From CAZTZL01 sp964617625 (GTDB lineage: Bacteria; Zhuqueibacterota; QNDG01; DSAB01), in assembly GCA_964617625.1 (NCBI GenBank), contig CAZTZL010000064.1, positions 1-15,100 of the forward strand: a stretch of DNA of 15,100 nt, in the 5' to 3' direction. The position numbers and the translations under genes were made by a program. How positions within the stretch are numbered: the stretch's first letter is position 1; each line of letters opens with the position of its first letter. Of this stretch, positions 1 to 9,000 are shown one piece after another. The notes beneath the pieces were generated by a model. That model searched no databases. It saw only the letters and a list, made by a program, of their open reading frames with translations, and was not told where the DNA came from.

Positions 1-33
1 TCCCGGAGCAGAACCCCGGGACGGTCGAGGGTA

Positions 34-765
34 TTATCTATCCCAGATCAATCTAACCGAGAACCAGCACGCTTTATCGCGGGTGGAACGGAGGTTGTTT
101 GAACGGTCGTATGCCAGATACCGGTAACCCAGGTGGGTACTGTTTTCCTCCGTAGAATTCCAAAAACCGGCGTTGGTGTTCAATCCGCCGAAATCACCAT
201 CGTAATCATATCGATAACCGCCGGGCAGCGCGGAAAATTTACTTTCATTGGTGGCGCCGGTGTTGGGGCTGTTCCAATGAACCGTTCCGGTTTCCTTCAA
301 TTGACCGCCTTCATCTGTGCCGCGGTAATCTTTCTCATCAACCACGGACTGACTCATGCCCAGGTGCATTTCCAGTACTTTCCACTCCTCATCTGTGGGG
401 ACATGCCAGCCTTTCGGGGCCAGATTGCGGCTGTCTTCTACGGCAAATCCGTTATAAAGATAGCCGTAGATGGCCACGTTATTGGTATCATTGTCATAAG
501 CACATAACGCACCTGCTGAAGGATCTTCCAATGTGTTGTTGTCTGTCAGGTTGAAGATGGGATCACCGTTTCTGTAACGTGTGACTTTCAGGTTCTCCAT
601 CGTCCACAACTGATTGCCGATTCTTATCGTATTATAGACATTGCCATCGATATCGGTCACTGTTTTGGGATCAGGTTCGGCCTCGGTTGTGCTTTTTTTG
701 TCACAACTGGTATAGATGACTACAACCAAGAAAACAAACGTAAAAAATGATACTGCCTTTTTCAT
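34..765 (-). CDS. FISUMP-domain lipoprotein
   Basis: Predicted 243-residue exported lipoprotein. Residues 1-20 form a lysine-started hydrophobic signal segment ending in Y-T-S-C, a loose lipobox with Cys21 as the likely lipidated residue, followed by an acidic, Thr/Glu/Pro-rich linker. From about residue 36 to the end it matches the Fibrobacter succinogenes major paralogous (FISUMP) domain: a V-T-D-I-D-G-N-V-Y-N-T-I-R-I-G opening, then W-T-M-E-N-L, the G-W-H-V-P-T-D-E-E-W core near 119-128, a P-G-G-Y-R turn and a W-F-S-V-R-L ending. The family is common in FCB bacteria and its function is not established; a surface-exposed or binding role is only a guess. The ATG at 765 is chosen over an in-frame ATG at 795 because GGAAGGAG lies just upstream of it (771-780) and because the signal peptide then begins MKKAVSFF. 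It is separated from the next gene by nearly 700 bases, so it is probably its own transcription unit. Confidence 0.9.
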   Translation of the reverse strand: MKKAVSFFTFVFLVVVIYTSCDKKSTTEAEPDPKTVTDIDGNVYNTIRIGNQLWTMENLKVTRYRNGDPIFNLTDNNTLEDPSAGALCAYDNDTNNVAIYGYLYNGFAVEDSRNLAPKGWHVPTDEEWKVLEMHLGMSQSVVDEKDYRGTDEGGQLKETGTVHWNSPNTGATNESKFSALPGGYRYDYDGDFGGLNTNAGFWNSTEENSTHLGYRYLAYDRSNNLRSTRDKACWFSVRLIWDR

Positions 766-792
766 CGTAGAACTCCTTCCTGATCGTTCCAG

Positions 793-809
793 CATTCCAG
801 CCTGGAATG
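793..809. repeat. 17-bp near-perfect palindrome in the FISUMP gene leader
   Basis: CATTCCAG (793-800) and CTGGAATG (802-809) are exact inverted copies around a single C at 801. The element lies 28-44 bases upstream of the FISUMP ATG, just upstream of its Shine-Dalgarno. It could be an operator, or an mRNA hairpin if the start site is further upstream. The symmetry is seen directly; the role is inferred. Confidence 0.5.
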
Positions 810-1071
810 GATTCTTCAGGAGGATATATCCCTCCGTTTTTTACGTCCCGGGATCAAGCAACAGAACAACTAAGATTTTACTGTTTCCGTTTAAGCCGAA
901 TGCTTAACGAATAAGATTAGATGCAGTGCAAAAGATGCAGAATTATTACTTAATATAATGATGTGATATCTGAAAATCCAACTATTTTTCAGGAATGGTG
1001 AAAAAGTTGTACTCCATCATCGAGGTGGTCATCATAGAGGGGGGAATCATTGCTGGGTAATAAGGTTATAT

Positions 1072-1254
1072 TTACCTGATTAAAACCATTTTCTTTTGAA
1101 GCACCCACTCATTTGCTTCCAGTCTGTAAAAATACATTCCTGAACCCGCAATCTGAAATAAGCGTATTGATCAAATCATCGCCCATTGCTTTCAGATAGT
1201 TACCTGGAATTCGATGTTCGATTTCATGTAACCAGCGAGGGTCAAAAAACGAAT
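1072..1254 (-). pseudogene. Decayed T9SS type A C-terminal sorting domain
   Basis: On the minus strand, 1149-1072 translates to A-G-S-G-M-Y-F-Y-R-L-E-A-N-E-W-V-L-Q-K-K followed by M-V-L-I-R and a TAA stop. This is the last strand pair of a T9SS sorting domain and closely parallels the intact ends of the two GH43 genes here (S-G-I-Y-F-Y-T-L...M-F-M-I-K; S-G-S-Y-L-Y-R-M...M-M-F-I-K). A second piece at 1254-1195 in another frame reads I-R-F-L-T-L-A-G-Y-M-K-S-N-I-E-F-Q-V-T-I and then hits TGA; it resembles the preceding A-G-Y-H-x-I-E-F strand of the same domain. The two pieces are in the right order but different frames, with unrecognisable sequence between them, so this is a frameshifted remnant. 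The catalytic or binding part of the lost gene is not visible upstream; the sequence is unrecognisable before the PorV-like gene at 1458. Confidence 0.65.
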
Positions 1255-1457
1255 CCAAAAAAACATTTCGATTCGAATTTATAAATCAGTACGTCATACT
1301 ACGCGATAATCCTATCCTGAGTTAAGTTCAGGACAGCCAATTTTAGTCAGCGTAAATGCGCTCTATTCTTATTAATTTCCTACTTGCCCAACAGCTATCG
1401 ATATAAAAAATGATTTTACCACATCTTCTCAGATGAATGTTGTAAACGAGATACTTT

Positions 1458-2477
1458 TTAAAAACTCATTCCCATAGAAAACTTCTGGATCTCCTTCAGC
1501 ACACCGAAATCTCCCCACGCATAATCAAGATGGATCATCGTTTGACCGAGCACCTTGCAGTTAACTCCGCCACCAAAACACAATCCTTCTTCACTGTTGC
1601 GTTCAAACAGTCTCTGGTATCCGCATCTTAGCGACATCATTTTCCCGAACGTGTACTCCGCCCCAACGTTCACACTTTCCACGTTGTCGTTCGGATGCAG
1701 TGCGTCCACCGACAGTATTAAATTGCTGTCATAAAGCCCCTTGAGGACGTCGATGCTCACACCTACACGAAACAATAAAGGCAGGTCATAGGCATCCGTC
1801 TGCAGATTTGCGTTGATATTCTCATTGTTTCCGTGCTTGTTCGCGTCAATATCCGTCTGAATCAGCATGTCCCGCCCCCCCATACGCATCTTCGTCCCAT
1901 AATTCGAAATGCTCATTCCGATTCGTAAACCCTGTAACTGTGTGTCGAACAAAGTTCCGATGTCAAACGCGACTCCCTGAGCACTCGAATGATAGATCCG
2001 CTCCTGTATATACTTCGCATTAAACCCAATCGAAAATCTATCCGTCAACTTTCGCGCGTATAAAAGTCCAAATGCGTAGCTTCCAGCGCTAAACATTTCT
2101 CCTGTGCCTTCAGGCGCCGTCACTGTCGTCACTTCCATTTCGTCCATCGAAAGAAACGTCGCGTTAACTCCCAATATCCCGAACTGGCCGAGCGGTATCG
2201 CAACCGCTGCGTAATTGTACATGATGTCCGCGATCCAGTGCGTGTTGGCGAACATTGCCTCAGTCTGGTTGCACCGCGCGATTCCCGCAGGATTCCAGTA
2301 CATTGCACTGATGTCGTCCGCCACAGACACAAACGCGCTTCCCATTCCGAAGCCGCGTACTCCAGCGTCAATTTCCAAAAACGCCGCAGCCGTCGTTCCC
2401 GATTTTGTCACCTTTTGACCCAGGACCGGGATCGAGGAGATGACTGCCATGGTTATGATTGTAATAAGTCTTTTCAT
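1458..2477 (-). CDS. PorV/PorQ-family outer-membrane protein
   Basis: 339-residue predicted outer-membrane beta-barrel. Residues 1-20 form a signal peptide (MKRLITIITMAVISSIPVLG). The stretch near 41-67 carries the family hallmark R-G-F-G-M-G-S-A-F-V-S-V-A-D-D-I-S-A-M-Y-W-N-P-A-G-I-A, and alternating strands run to a terminal phenylalanine (F-S-M-G-M-S-F). The fold is FadL-like. In T9SS, the known member PorV acts as a shuttle carrying sorting-domain cargo to the attachment complex, while PorQ and other paralogues have less defined roles. This copy is the third gene of the co-directional set TonB receptor / giant secreted protein / this gene, 89 bases after the giant protein. A dedicated helper role for that protein is therefore plausible but inferred. 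The start is set by ATG at 2477 with AAGGAG at 2486-2491. It is unlikely to be the housekeeping PorV itself, given the sugar-utilisation context. Confidence 0.88.
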   Translation of the reverse strand: MKRLITIITMAVISSIPVLGQKVTKSGTTAAAFLEIDAGVRGFGMGSAFVSVADDISAMYWNPAGIARCNQTEAMFANTHWIADIMYNYAAVAIPLGQFGILGVNATFLSMDEMEVTTVTAPEGTGEMFSAGSYAFGLLYARKLTDRFSIGFNAKYIQERIYHSSAQGVAFDIGTLFDTQLQGLRIGMSISNYGTKMRMGGRDMLIQTDIDANKHGNNENINANLQTDAYDLPLLFRVGVSIDVLKGLYDSNLILSVDALHPNDNVESVNVGAEYTFGKMMSLRCGYQRLFERNSEEGLCFGGGVNCKVLGQTMIHLDYAWGDFGVLKEIQKFSMGMSF

Positions 2478-2529
2478 GGATTAATCTCCTTAAAGTTTAT
2501 TTGGAGTCGATTCTCTGTATTCAGTATGG

Positions 2530-2545
2530 TTAAGCCATTAAGCCA
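2530..2545. repeat. Tandem 8-bp direct repeat
   Basis: TTAAGCCA occurs twice back to back, in the 89-base gap between the giant secreted protein and the PorV-like gene. It is too short to assign a role; it could be simple slippage or a small regulatory site. Confidence 0.4.
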
Positions 2546-2566
2546 AATTGATATTTCCATAACACG

Positions 2567-5500
2567 TCATTTGATTACTGCAAACTTTCCAATCTTCTGA
2601 CCCGACTTTCCTGCATCAATGTGGTAAATATATATCCCGTATGCTATATCCATTTTATCGTTTGAAAGCATGTCCCATATCTCGGTCCCGTCTTCAATCG
2701 ACGGGGTTTCATGATCGATCGTTGCAACCAAATGTCCGCGGACGTTGAAAATCTTAATCGTACATTTCGGCGGCAAATGTGTGAAATGAAGTTCGCGCGG
2801 ACCCCTTCCGCTTGAATACGGGTTTTGTGGTTCCCAGGAGTTTGCTACGATGTATGGGTTCGGAACCACTTTGATCCGGTTCATCTGGCTCTTTGCCAGA
2901 CCTTCGTCTATCCGCGCATTCTTCGCCACAAACTCAAAGACATCCTGATGCATAAACGGCTTTTGCAACTGAAGCATTACCCAATCTCCAGGCCCCGGAA
3001 GCGTCTTTAGCGAATCGAATGCCGTCCTATCCAGACTGAATTGGAATCCGGGAATTTTGTCGTCGCTGAGAATGATGATTTCATCCGTAATTTTTCTTTG
3101 ATCGGAAAACGCGCTGAACTGACCGTCGGCCCCATCTTGCTCCCTGAAGGCAAACTTAGATTCCACTTTCACATCGCCATTTTCCGATGGATAGATTTTA
3201 AATACTTTGAAATTCACAGGTATGGCTGGCAGTTCTTTATTCGACCGGACATAGGTATCAGAAGTATCCATGCCGACTTCCCCAAATTCGATTTGGTAAT
3301 CAGCAGCTTCGGGTATTGTGGTTTCTTTCGAAACGCGATATGGCACGAAAATATAATCTTGAATATCCTGCCGGTTCCAGCCAGACCGATTTGCATCCAA
3401 CGCGAGCACCGAATCTCCATAAAATTTTAGCTGAATTCCGTCCACGATGGGTTGGTCGAAACTGTACCCCAGCTGTGTGCTTTGCTGGATCAATGTATGG
3501 TTGACCGTCATGTCCGTCAGCGTGAAATTTTTCGTAGTATACGTTAGTCGAGGCACGCCTGATATGTTCTTGTTAATCAGCGTATCCTCAAATGTCACAC
3601 GGTACTTGTGACCGTCCTTGAGAGAGTCGGGATTCAGGACGGAGAACTCAATCTTTCCCGTAGCTGTGCCAAAACCCTCAGGCCGCACTAAAAGCCTCAG
3701 ACTGTCCAATTGGGATGGGACAAAACCAGCAGATGGTGCTTCGGGTCGCGCGATTGCAACATTCTTTCCTTTGTCCACGGTGCCATCAGGGGTGATGGAA
3801 ATGTATTTCGAGCATTCGGTCGGCGCGATTCCCAGCGAATCTGATCCCGTATCATAAGAGGTTATGGCGTAATAATATTTCTGGCCGTTCTGTGCCGTCG
3901 AATCTACCCAAATGTGTCGAAGCCCCGTGTCGTCGCCCAACCAGAAATGGATGCCACGGACGGGAACGGCCGCGGAACCCTTAATACCGTCATCCAAATC
4001 AAACTGAACCAGCGGATTTAAATACGCCACCGAACCAAATTGATCGGTGATCGCTGTCATGTCGTTGAATCCAGGATCGGTCGATCTATATATTCTATAC
4101 CCCTCAAAATCGTTTCCTGTGATGGGATCCCAAGATGTTTCAGCAATGGCGTCCCACATCAGGGTGACGCGATTGTTCCCCGGAATCACTGTCAGCGTTG
4201 GAATGTATGGTGCCTTTGAGAAATTGTAGTTTTCGTCGTAGGTTTTCTGTGCGTATTGCTTGTTCCGAAACAGGTCATCTTTGTTACTGCCGAATACGAC
4301 ACCCAGAGAGAATCGTTCGATCTGTTCAGCCTTTAGAGGGAAATACCCGGATCCCATAAGAATGTCGGTGTCCCCGAATTGGCCAAACGCATTCAGATAG
4401 CCCGGCTGGATTCCGTTCCACAGGTTTTCATCATCGGAAAGCGGGTACAGGGTCCAAGGTGTGTAGATATTGAACGCCGTCAGTCCGATCATATCCGATT
4501 CATGAATGTCCGTCTTATCGATATGGGGCTCTCCAGGAAGGTCCGTACCCCGGCCGGAGGTGGGCATTCCGTCGTTTTCACCCAAATCGCCGGTATTCGG
4601 CACTCCGTCCAGACCCACGTCGTCTGTCAACGGATTCCAATTACCGTCATTGTCAATCCCATCGTCCCGTCTCTCATCAATGAGCAGGTTGTTTTTACCG
4701 TCACCTGTAAAATAATCGATATACTTCAAATCCTTGTACAAGTACCGGGTCACTGCCGTTGCCCCCTCACCGAATGTTGATCCATTGTTTTCATCGATGA
4801 GACCATTCAGGTTGTCGTCGAATAGGTTGTTCGATACCTCAGCCAATTCCTGACCCGGCGCAATGTGGATGGTCCGTTTCTGGAACACGATATCCACACC
4901 ATCGGCAGGCATGGTGGTTATCGTTCTTTCGAATGTCTGATAATTGATAAGGCAGATTGGATTCCCGACGTTCACTACCTTGGGTGCAAACATATCATCG
5001 GTGATGGTTTTCCCGGACCCGTTCGCGCCGTCTCCGTCGTTGTCAATGCCGTCATAGGGGTTGCCCGGACTCTCAAAAAACGCCAGTCCGAGAAAGCCGA
5101 CCGGACTCCATCCGCCAGCTCCGATGTCGTCCTGGTCCAGGTGGTAGCCCATCGATTCCGCCAGGTTGTACTCGCCCCCGTCGTCTGCCGCATCCCCCCC
5201 GTTTACAACACGATCACCCATGATAGGTCCCGACATAATACCAAAGTTCATTTTATTCAGGTCGGCGGTTCCGACATTCTTGACATCATAAAGTAAAAAG
5301 AGAACATCTTCAACAAGTACGTTGGACCATTGGAATCCACGGACCGTTGTACGCAGACCCAACCCCCGGCGTTCCCGATTCGTACTATCAGGATAGAATG
5401 CGAATTCCCGGTTGTTGTAATCGTCCATCACGTAATAACTTTCCTGGTCCGCATTCTTGATGTCCTTGCCAAAGTATCCGTCCCATGAACCCGGCCAGCC

Positions 5501-6019
5501 AGGATCAACCAGATCTTCGTACTTATCGGGCCATACAGCAGGCCAGGACCAATCCCAATGACTCATGGCGATTGCGGGTTTTTCGCTTTTCTCCTGGGGA
5601 GGGGAGTCATTGGCGAAACCCGGAAGTGGCGCCCAGGTATACCATTCGCCATTAGACCCAGAATCGCCGGAATCGGCATTGTTAGAATTACCTGCAGAGC
5701 AGCCGTTCCCTTCAGAAACAATATGCTTGGTTTCATTGTTTTCGTCCTTAACCTCCGCGCCCACGAACATGATTTGTTGATTGAGATATTTATGTCCGGA
5801 GTTGATGGGCCACTCCCCGCCGACGTCGCTGGTGTTCACAGTCCTCCTGCCTACCATTCCGTCGTTGTAGAAATTGCATTTGATCATGTTCCCGGAATGC
5901 AGTCCGCTGTAACTGTAGTTTTGATCGCCGTGCAGTATGTCCATCGGATTTTGTGCAAAAACCGCCGGCATTCCGACAAACAGGCAGGCAAAGATCAGAT
6001 AAGAAAAAAAGTGTTTCAT
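2567..6019 (-). CDS. Giant secreted protein: Ca-binding-like motifs, FN3 domain, T9SS sorting end
   Basis: 1150-residue secreted protein. Residues 1-22 form a signal peptide ending F-A-Q. The N-terminal half has no domain I can name. It holds acidic motifs of calcium-binding style in matched pairs: D-G-I-D-N-D-G at 323-329 and 453-459, and a D/G-x-N-x-x-L-I-D-E element near 402-410 and 441-449, followed by a D-G-V-P-N-T-G-D-L-G-E-N-D-G stretch. Residues about 603-725 look like a fibronectin type III domain (P-Y-I-P-T-L-T-V-I-P...V-T-L-M-W-D...F-E-G-Y-R-I-Y-R-S...Y-Y-Y-A-I-T-S-Y-D). The C-terminal ~104 residues begin V-V-P-N-P-Y-I-V and end K-I-G-K-F-A-V-I-K, a variant of the T9SS type A sorting domain (I-K-I-F-N-V-R-G core, Y-G-I-Y-I-Y-H-I near the end). 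It lies 22 bases after the TonB receptor with AAGGAG at 6026-6031, so it is probably cotranscribed. By position it could serve as the surface substrate-binding partner that SusD provides elsewhere; there is no SusD-like sequence in it. That role is inferred. Confidence 0.85.
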   Translation of the reverse strand: MKHFFSYLIFACLFVGMPAVFAQNPMDILHGDQNYSYSGLHSGNMIKCNFYNDGMVGRRTVNTSDVGGEWPINSGHKYLNQQIMFVGAEVKDENNETKHIVSEGNGCSAGNSNNADSGDSGSNGEWYTWAPLPGFANDSPPQEKSEKPAIAMSHWDWSWPAVWPDKYEDLVDPGWPGSWDGYFGKDIKNADQESYYVMDDYNNREFAFYPDSTNRERRGLGLRTTVRGFQWSNVLVEDVLFLLYDVKNVGTADLNKMNFGIMSGPIMGDRVVNGGDAADDGGEYNLAESMGYHLDQDDIGAGGWSPVGFLGLAFFESPGNPYDGIDNDGDGANGSGKTITDDMFAPKVVNVGNPICLINYQTFERTITTMPADGVDIVFQKRTIHIAPGQELAEVSNNLFDDNLNGLIDENNGSTFGEGATAVTRYLYKDLKYIDYFTGDGKNNLLIDERRDDGIDNDGNWNPLTDDVGLDGVPNTGDLGENDGMPTSGRGTDLPGEPHIDKTDIHESDMIGLTAFNIYTPWTLYPLSDDENLWNGIQPGYLNAFGQFGDTDILMGSGYFPLKAEQIERFSLGVVFGSNKDDLFRNKQYAQKTYDENYNFSKAPYIPTLTVIPGNNRVTLMWDAIAETSWDPITGNDFEGYRIYRSTDPGFNDMTAITDQFGSVAYLNPLVQFDLDDGIKGSAAVPVRGIHFWLGDDTGLRHIWVDSTAQNGQKYYYAITSYDTGSDSLGIAPTECSKYISITPDGTVDKGKNVAIARPEAPSAGFVPSQLDSLRLLVRPEGFGTATGKIEFSVLNPDSLKDGHKYRVTFEDTLINKNISGVPRLTYTTKNFTLTDMTVNHTLIQQSTQLGYSFDQPIVDGIQLKFYGDSVLALDANRSGWNRQDIQDYIFVPYRVSKETTIPEAADYQIEFGEVGMDTSDTYVRSNKELPAIPVNFKVFKIYPSENGDVKVESKFAFREQDGADGQFSAFSDQRKITDEIIILSDDKIPGFQFSLDRTAFDSLKTLPGPGDWVMLQLQKPFMHQDVFEFVAKNARIDEGLAKSQMNRIKVVPNPYIVANSWEPQNPYSSGRGPRELHFTHLPPKCTIKIFNVRGHLVATIDHETPSIEDGTEIWDMLSNDKMDIAYGIYIYHIDAGKSGQKIGKFAVIK

Positions 6020-6041
6020 ATTTCACTCCTTATGTAATGAT

Positions 6042-9000
6042 TTAAAATTCAAATGTCAGCCCGGCCTGAACCTGGCGCGGCGGAATGTACCAGTCCGGAC
6101 GCCGAAGCAAATCCTGAACCGTTCCCACGCGTTCCGGCACATAAGAAATCGTTTCCGGATCGATGTTGGTGGTATAATCGGCTGTTCCGGTATCGGTGTA
6201 GACATTGGTCGCACCAGCCTGGTCCAATACGTTGTAAACGGTCACCAACAGGCCGAGGTGAAGCGAACCCACCTGAAACCTTTTATGAAGGAGAATGTCC
6301 AGACTCGAGGTAGTGGGCAACCGCGCGCTGTTGTCAAGATAACCAACGTAGGTTGAACTGCCGACCTGGGCGCCTCGGGTGAAAGACGGCGTGTATGGCC
6401 TTCCCGTCTGGTATTTACCCTGTAAGGTCAGGGTCCAGTTCCTGACGCCGAGCGTTACCGTTCCCATCAGTGTGTGCTTCTGGTCCCAACTCAGCGGAAT
6501 CAGCGACAGATGCGGCTCCGTATTGGACGTAATCGCATTGTAGGCGTCGTTGGGATTAGAATACGTGCCTTCTGCGACTTGGAAATAGTACGTCGCCCCC
6601 GCGCCGAAGTGGTCGGCAAATCGCTTCTCCAAATTCAGGGTGATCCCGTATACGTTCGCGTAGTCCTTATTCTCGTAGACCGAATAAGCTACGCTAGGTT
6701 TATAGGTATCAACCAATGGACTGGTGCCGACCCAATCGCGGATATCCTTGTAGAAGAGGGTGACATCGAATCCCACGTTATCAGATATCTGTTGCTGGAG
6801 TCCAATTTCATATTGGACAGTCCGCTGAGGTTTCAGATTCGCATTGCCGACAATGGTGTTTCCCCCTCCGGTAAAGAGTTTAAAATCCGGATTGTCATAC
6901 AAATACTGGAATTCGGGGATTTGAAAGAAATGGCCATAAGAAAAATGGATGACGCCTTTGTCTGTGATCGGATAGGCGATGCCAATCCTCGGACTGAGCT
7001 GCATGTTCGTTTTGGATTTCTTCTGCATGAACGTTCTGCGCTCTTCGGGAGTGTATTCGGCGAATTGTTTATTGTATTCATCAACAGCCGGACCTTTTAT
7101 CGAATCGGGCGGGGCTATGTAATTTTTGTATTTGAAATTCGGATTGAAAGGGCTGTAAATACAAGGATCTTGCGGATCAACCGGCACTGTACCGTTTGGA
7201 TCGAAATAGTCGAAACGAACTCCGATGTTCACAATCAGGTCCTTGAGTTCGATCTTGTCCTGAAGGTAGGAGGAGAATTCGAACGGTTTTCGGGTGTATT
7301 GATCGTGATAGATATTGGAGACCGACGGCACCCAGGGTTCGTAAGGGACCACTTGTTCGTCCAGGCCGTCCTTCCGTTTCGCTTGAAGCATGTAACTGTC
7401 AAGCTTGAGATTATGTTTTCTCGCCTCGAATCCGATTTTGACCAAGTGCGCGGGATTGATCTGGCTGGTTAAATCCCATTTGGCGATCCAGTACGCGGTG
7501 GTCCTGTGGAAACGGTTGGGATCGGTGCCGGCGCGCCAGAAGCTGTACGCGGCTGGATCGCGAAGCGAATCGGTGTGTACATATCCATTCGGGTTAGCGG
7601 GATCGATGACGTACCGGTATTGCCTTTGGGCCGCGATCAATTCTTCGATTAACGCCTTCCCTTCGGCTGAATTCGGATCCACTTTCGCGATGTAACCCGG
7701 ATTTGATGAATCGGCCAGCACTTCGATAAAATACCCGGGATGCTGTGTTGGATTCTCATAAACGTATTGCTGATAATCGTTGTAGACATGAGAAATCCGG
7801 ACTTCATAAAATGTGTTTGAAGACAAGATGTGGTTCCAGCCGATCATGTGCGTAATGCCTTCTCCCTTTCCCAATCGTGTGCCGTCCGGATTGTATTTAA
7901 ATAAATGCTGATCGTAATTATAAGTCTGTCCGTGGTCGTTCTGGCTCCGGTTCAAAAAAAGGTTGTAATTTAATTTGATATGATCGCTGATTTTATAGGT
8001 TAATTTTCCCATCCCGGAATACGCCAGAAAAGGATTTAACGGAACGAGCGCGCTGTCCCCAGCTGTCCCCTGCGGCGTATACCACCGTCTTCCATACTGG
8101 TATCCTTCCTGCGAGAAATACCGGCCGTTGACAAAAAATGACAAACGTTTACTGAGAAAGAGAATTGGCCCGCTGAGGTTAAAATCGACATTGTAAGTGG
8201 GATTGAATTTTTTCAACGGATTCTCCAAATCTTCAACCGCCGTGGTGATTCCGGTCGTGGGATCTAAAACCGGTATCACCTTGCGAAGCACCCCGTAAAT
8301 GTCCCTGCCGCTCATGTAGTCTCCCGCATAGGCGGTGATTTGCCCGTTGAGCTTGTTTCCGCCTTCTTTGGTGATGAAATTCACGATACCCGACATCGCG
8401 TTGCCGTATTCCGCGTTAAATGTACCGCTCACTACCTGCATTTCCTGCACGGCGGACTTTTCGACCGTTACAGCGTTGCCTCCGCCGTACACTTCATTCG
8501 TGGCTATGCCGTCCACCCAATAGGATACTTCTCCAGAGCGGCCGCCGCGAATGTGAAAATTGTTACCATCGCGGACCACGCCGGCCTGGAGTTCCAGAAC
8601 GTCGCTCATGCTCTGTACAGGGAGGTCTTTGATTTCATCACTGTTGACCGTGGCCAGTGACGAGGTCATGTCGCGTTGGACCAACGGCAATTCAGCGATT
8701 ACGGTTACAGATTCACCTAAAATAACCATCTCCTCTAACTCTCCGTTTACGGTTGTGGTTAAGTCGATGCGGACTCGAACATTATTCACGATATACTCTT
8801 TATATCCCATCATGGATATTTTTAAAGTATACATTCCGGGCCGGATATTTAGAATGATATAATTCCCGCTTAAATCTGCGGCAGCCCCCAAATGTGTGCC
8901 CTCAATAATAATATTGGCTCCGGGCAAGGGTTCACCACTCTGTACGTCACGAACCTGTCCCGCAATTTTACCGGTAGTGCCTGCCAACATTTTTCCATTA

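Larger units (their letters stand above)
766..1457. other. Long gene-poor stretch between FISUMP and PorV-like genes
   Basis: No intact reading frame is supported here. The left end carries the leader of the FISUMP gene: the 17-bp palindrome at 793-809, a GGAGG/CCTCC inverted repeat at 819-835, and a TCCCGGGA palindrome at 846-853. The middle (1072-1254) holds a decayed T9SS sorting-domain fragment, annotated separately. An inverted repeat TCCTGA/TCAGGA occupies 1315-1333, and a small CATCT/AGATG hairpin at 1422-1435 lies just downstream of the PorV-like gene. That hairpin might be a poor terminator, but its T-run on the minus strand begins about 11 bases after the stem. No RNA gene was recognised. 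Confidence 0.5.

Noticed and set aside
1..21. TCCCGG/CCGGGA inverted repeat downstream of the FISUMP stop as a terminator
   Set aside because: The stem is short, and the T-run that would follow it on the minus strand lies outside the window, so it cannot be assessed.
970..992. CTGAAAA/TTTTCAG inverted repeat in the FISUMP-PorV gap as a regulatory element
   Set aside because: It is AT-rich with a 9-base loop and lies far from any start or stop codon; chance is a sufficient explanation.
1315..1333. TCCTGA/TCAGGA inverted repeat as a terminator or insertion-sequence end
   Set aside because: There is no T-run after it on either strand, no matching second end and no transposase nearby.
2567..6019. 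The giant secreted protein as a SusD homologue
   Set aside because: It has no lipobox, no tetratricopeptide-like helical pattern and is about twice the usual SusD length; it is beta-rich with a fibronectin-III-like domain and a sorting domain.
5558..6037. Plus-strand open frame overlapping the start of the giant secreted protein
   Set aside because: It is antisense to a confirmed signal peptide and coding region, and its translation shows no family resemblance.
6474..7472. A 332-codon open frame on the plus strand inside the TonB receptor gene
   Set aside because: It lies fully antisense to a well-supported receptor, has no recognisable domain, signal or ribosome binding site, and is explained by the codon pattern of the opposite strand.
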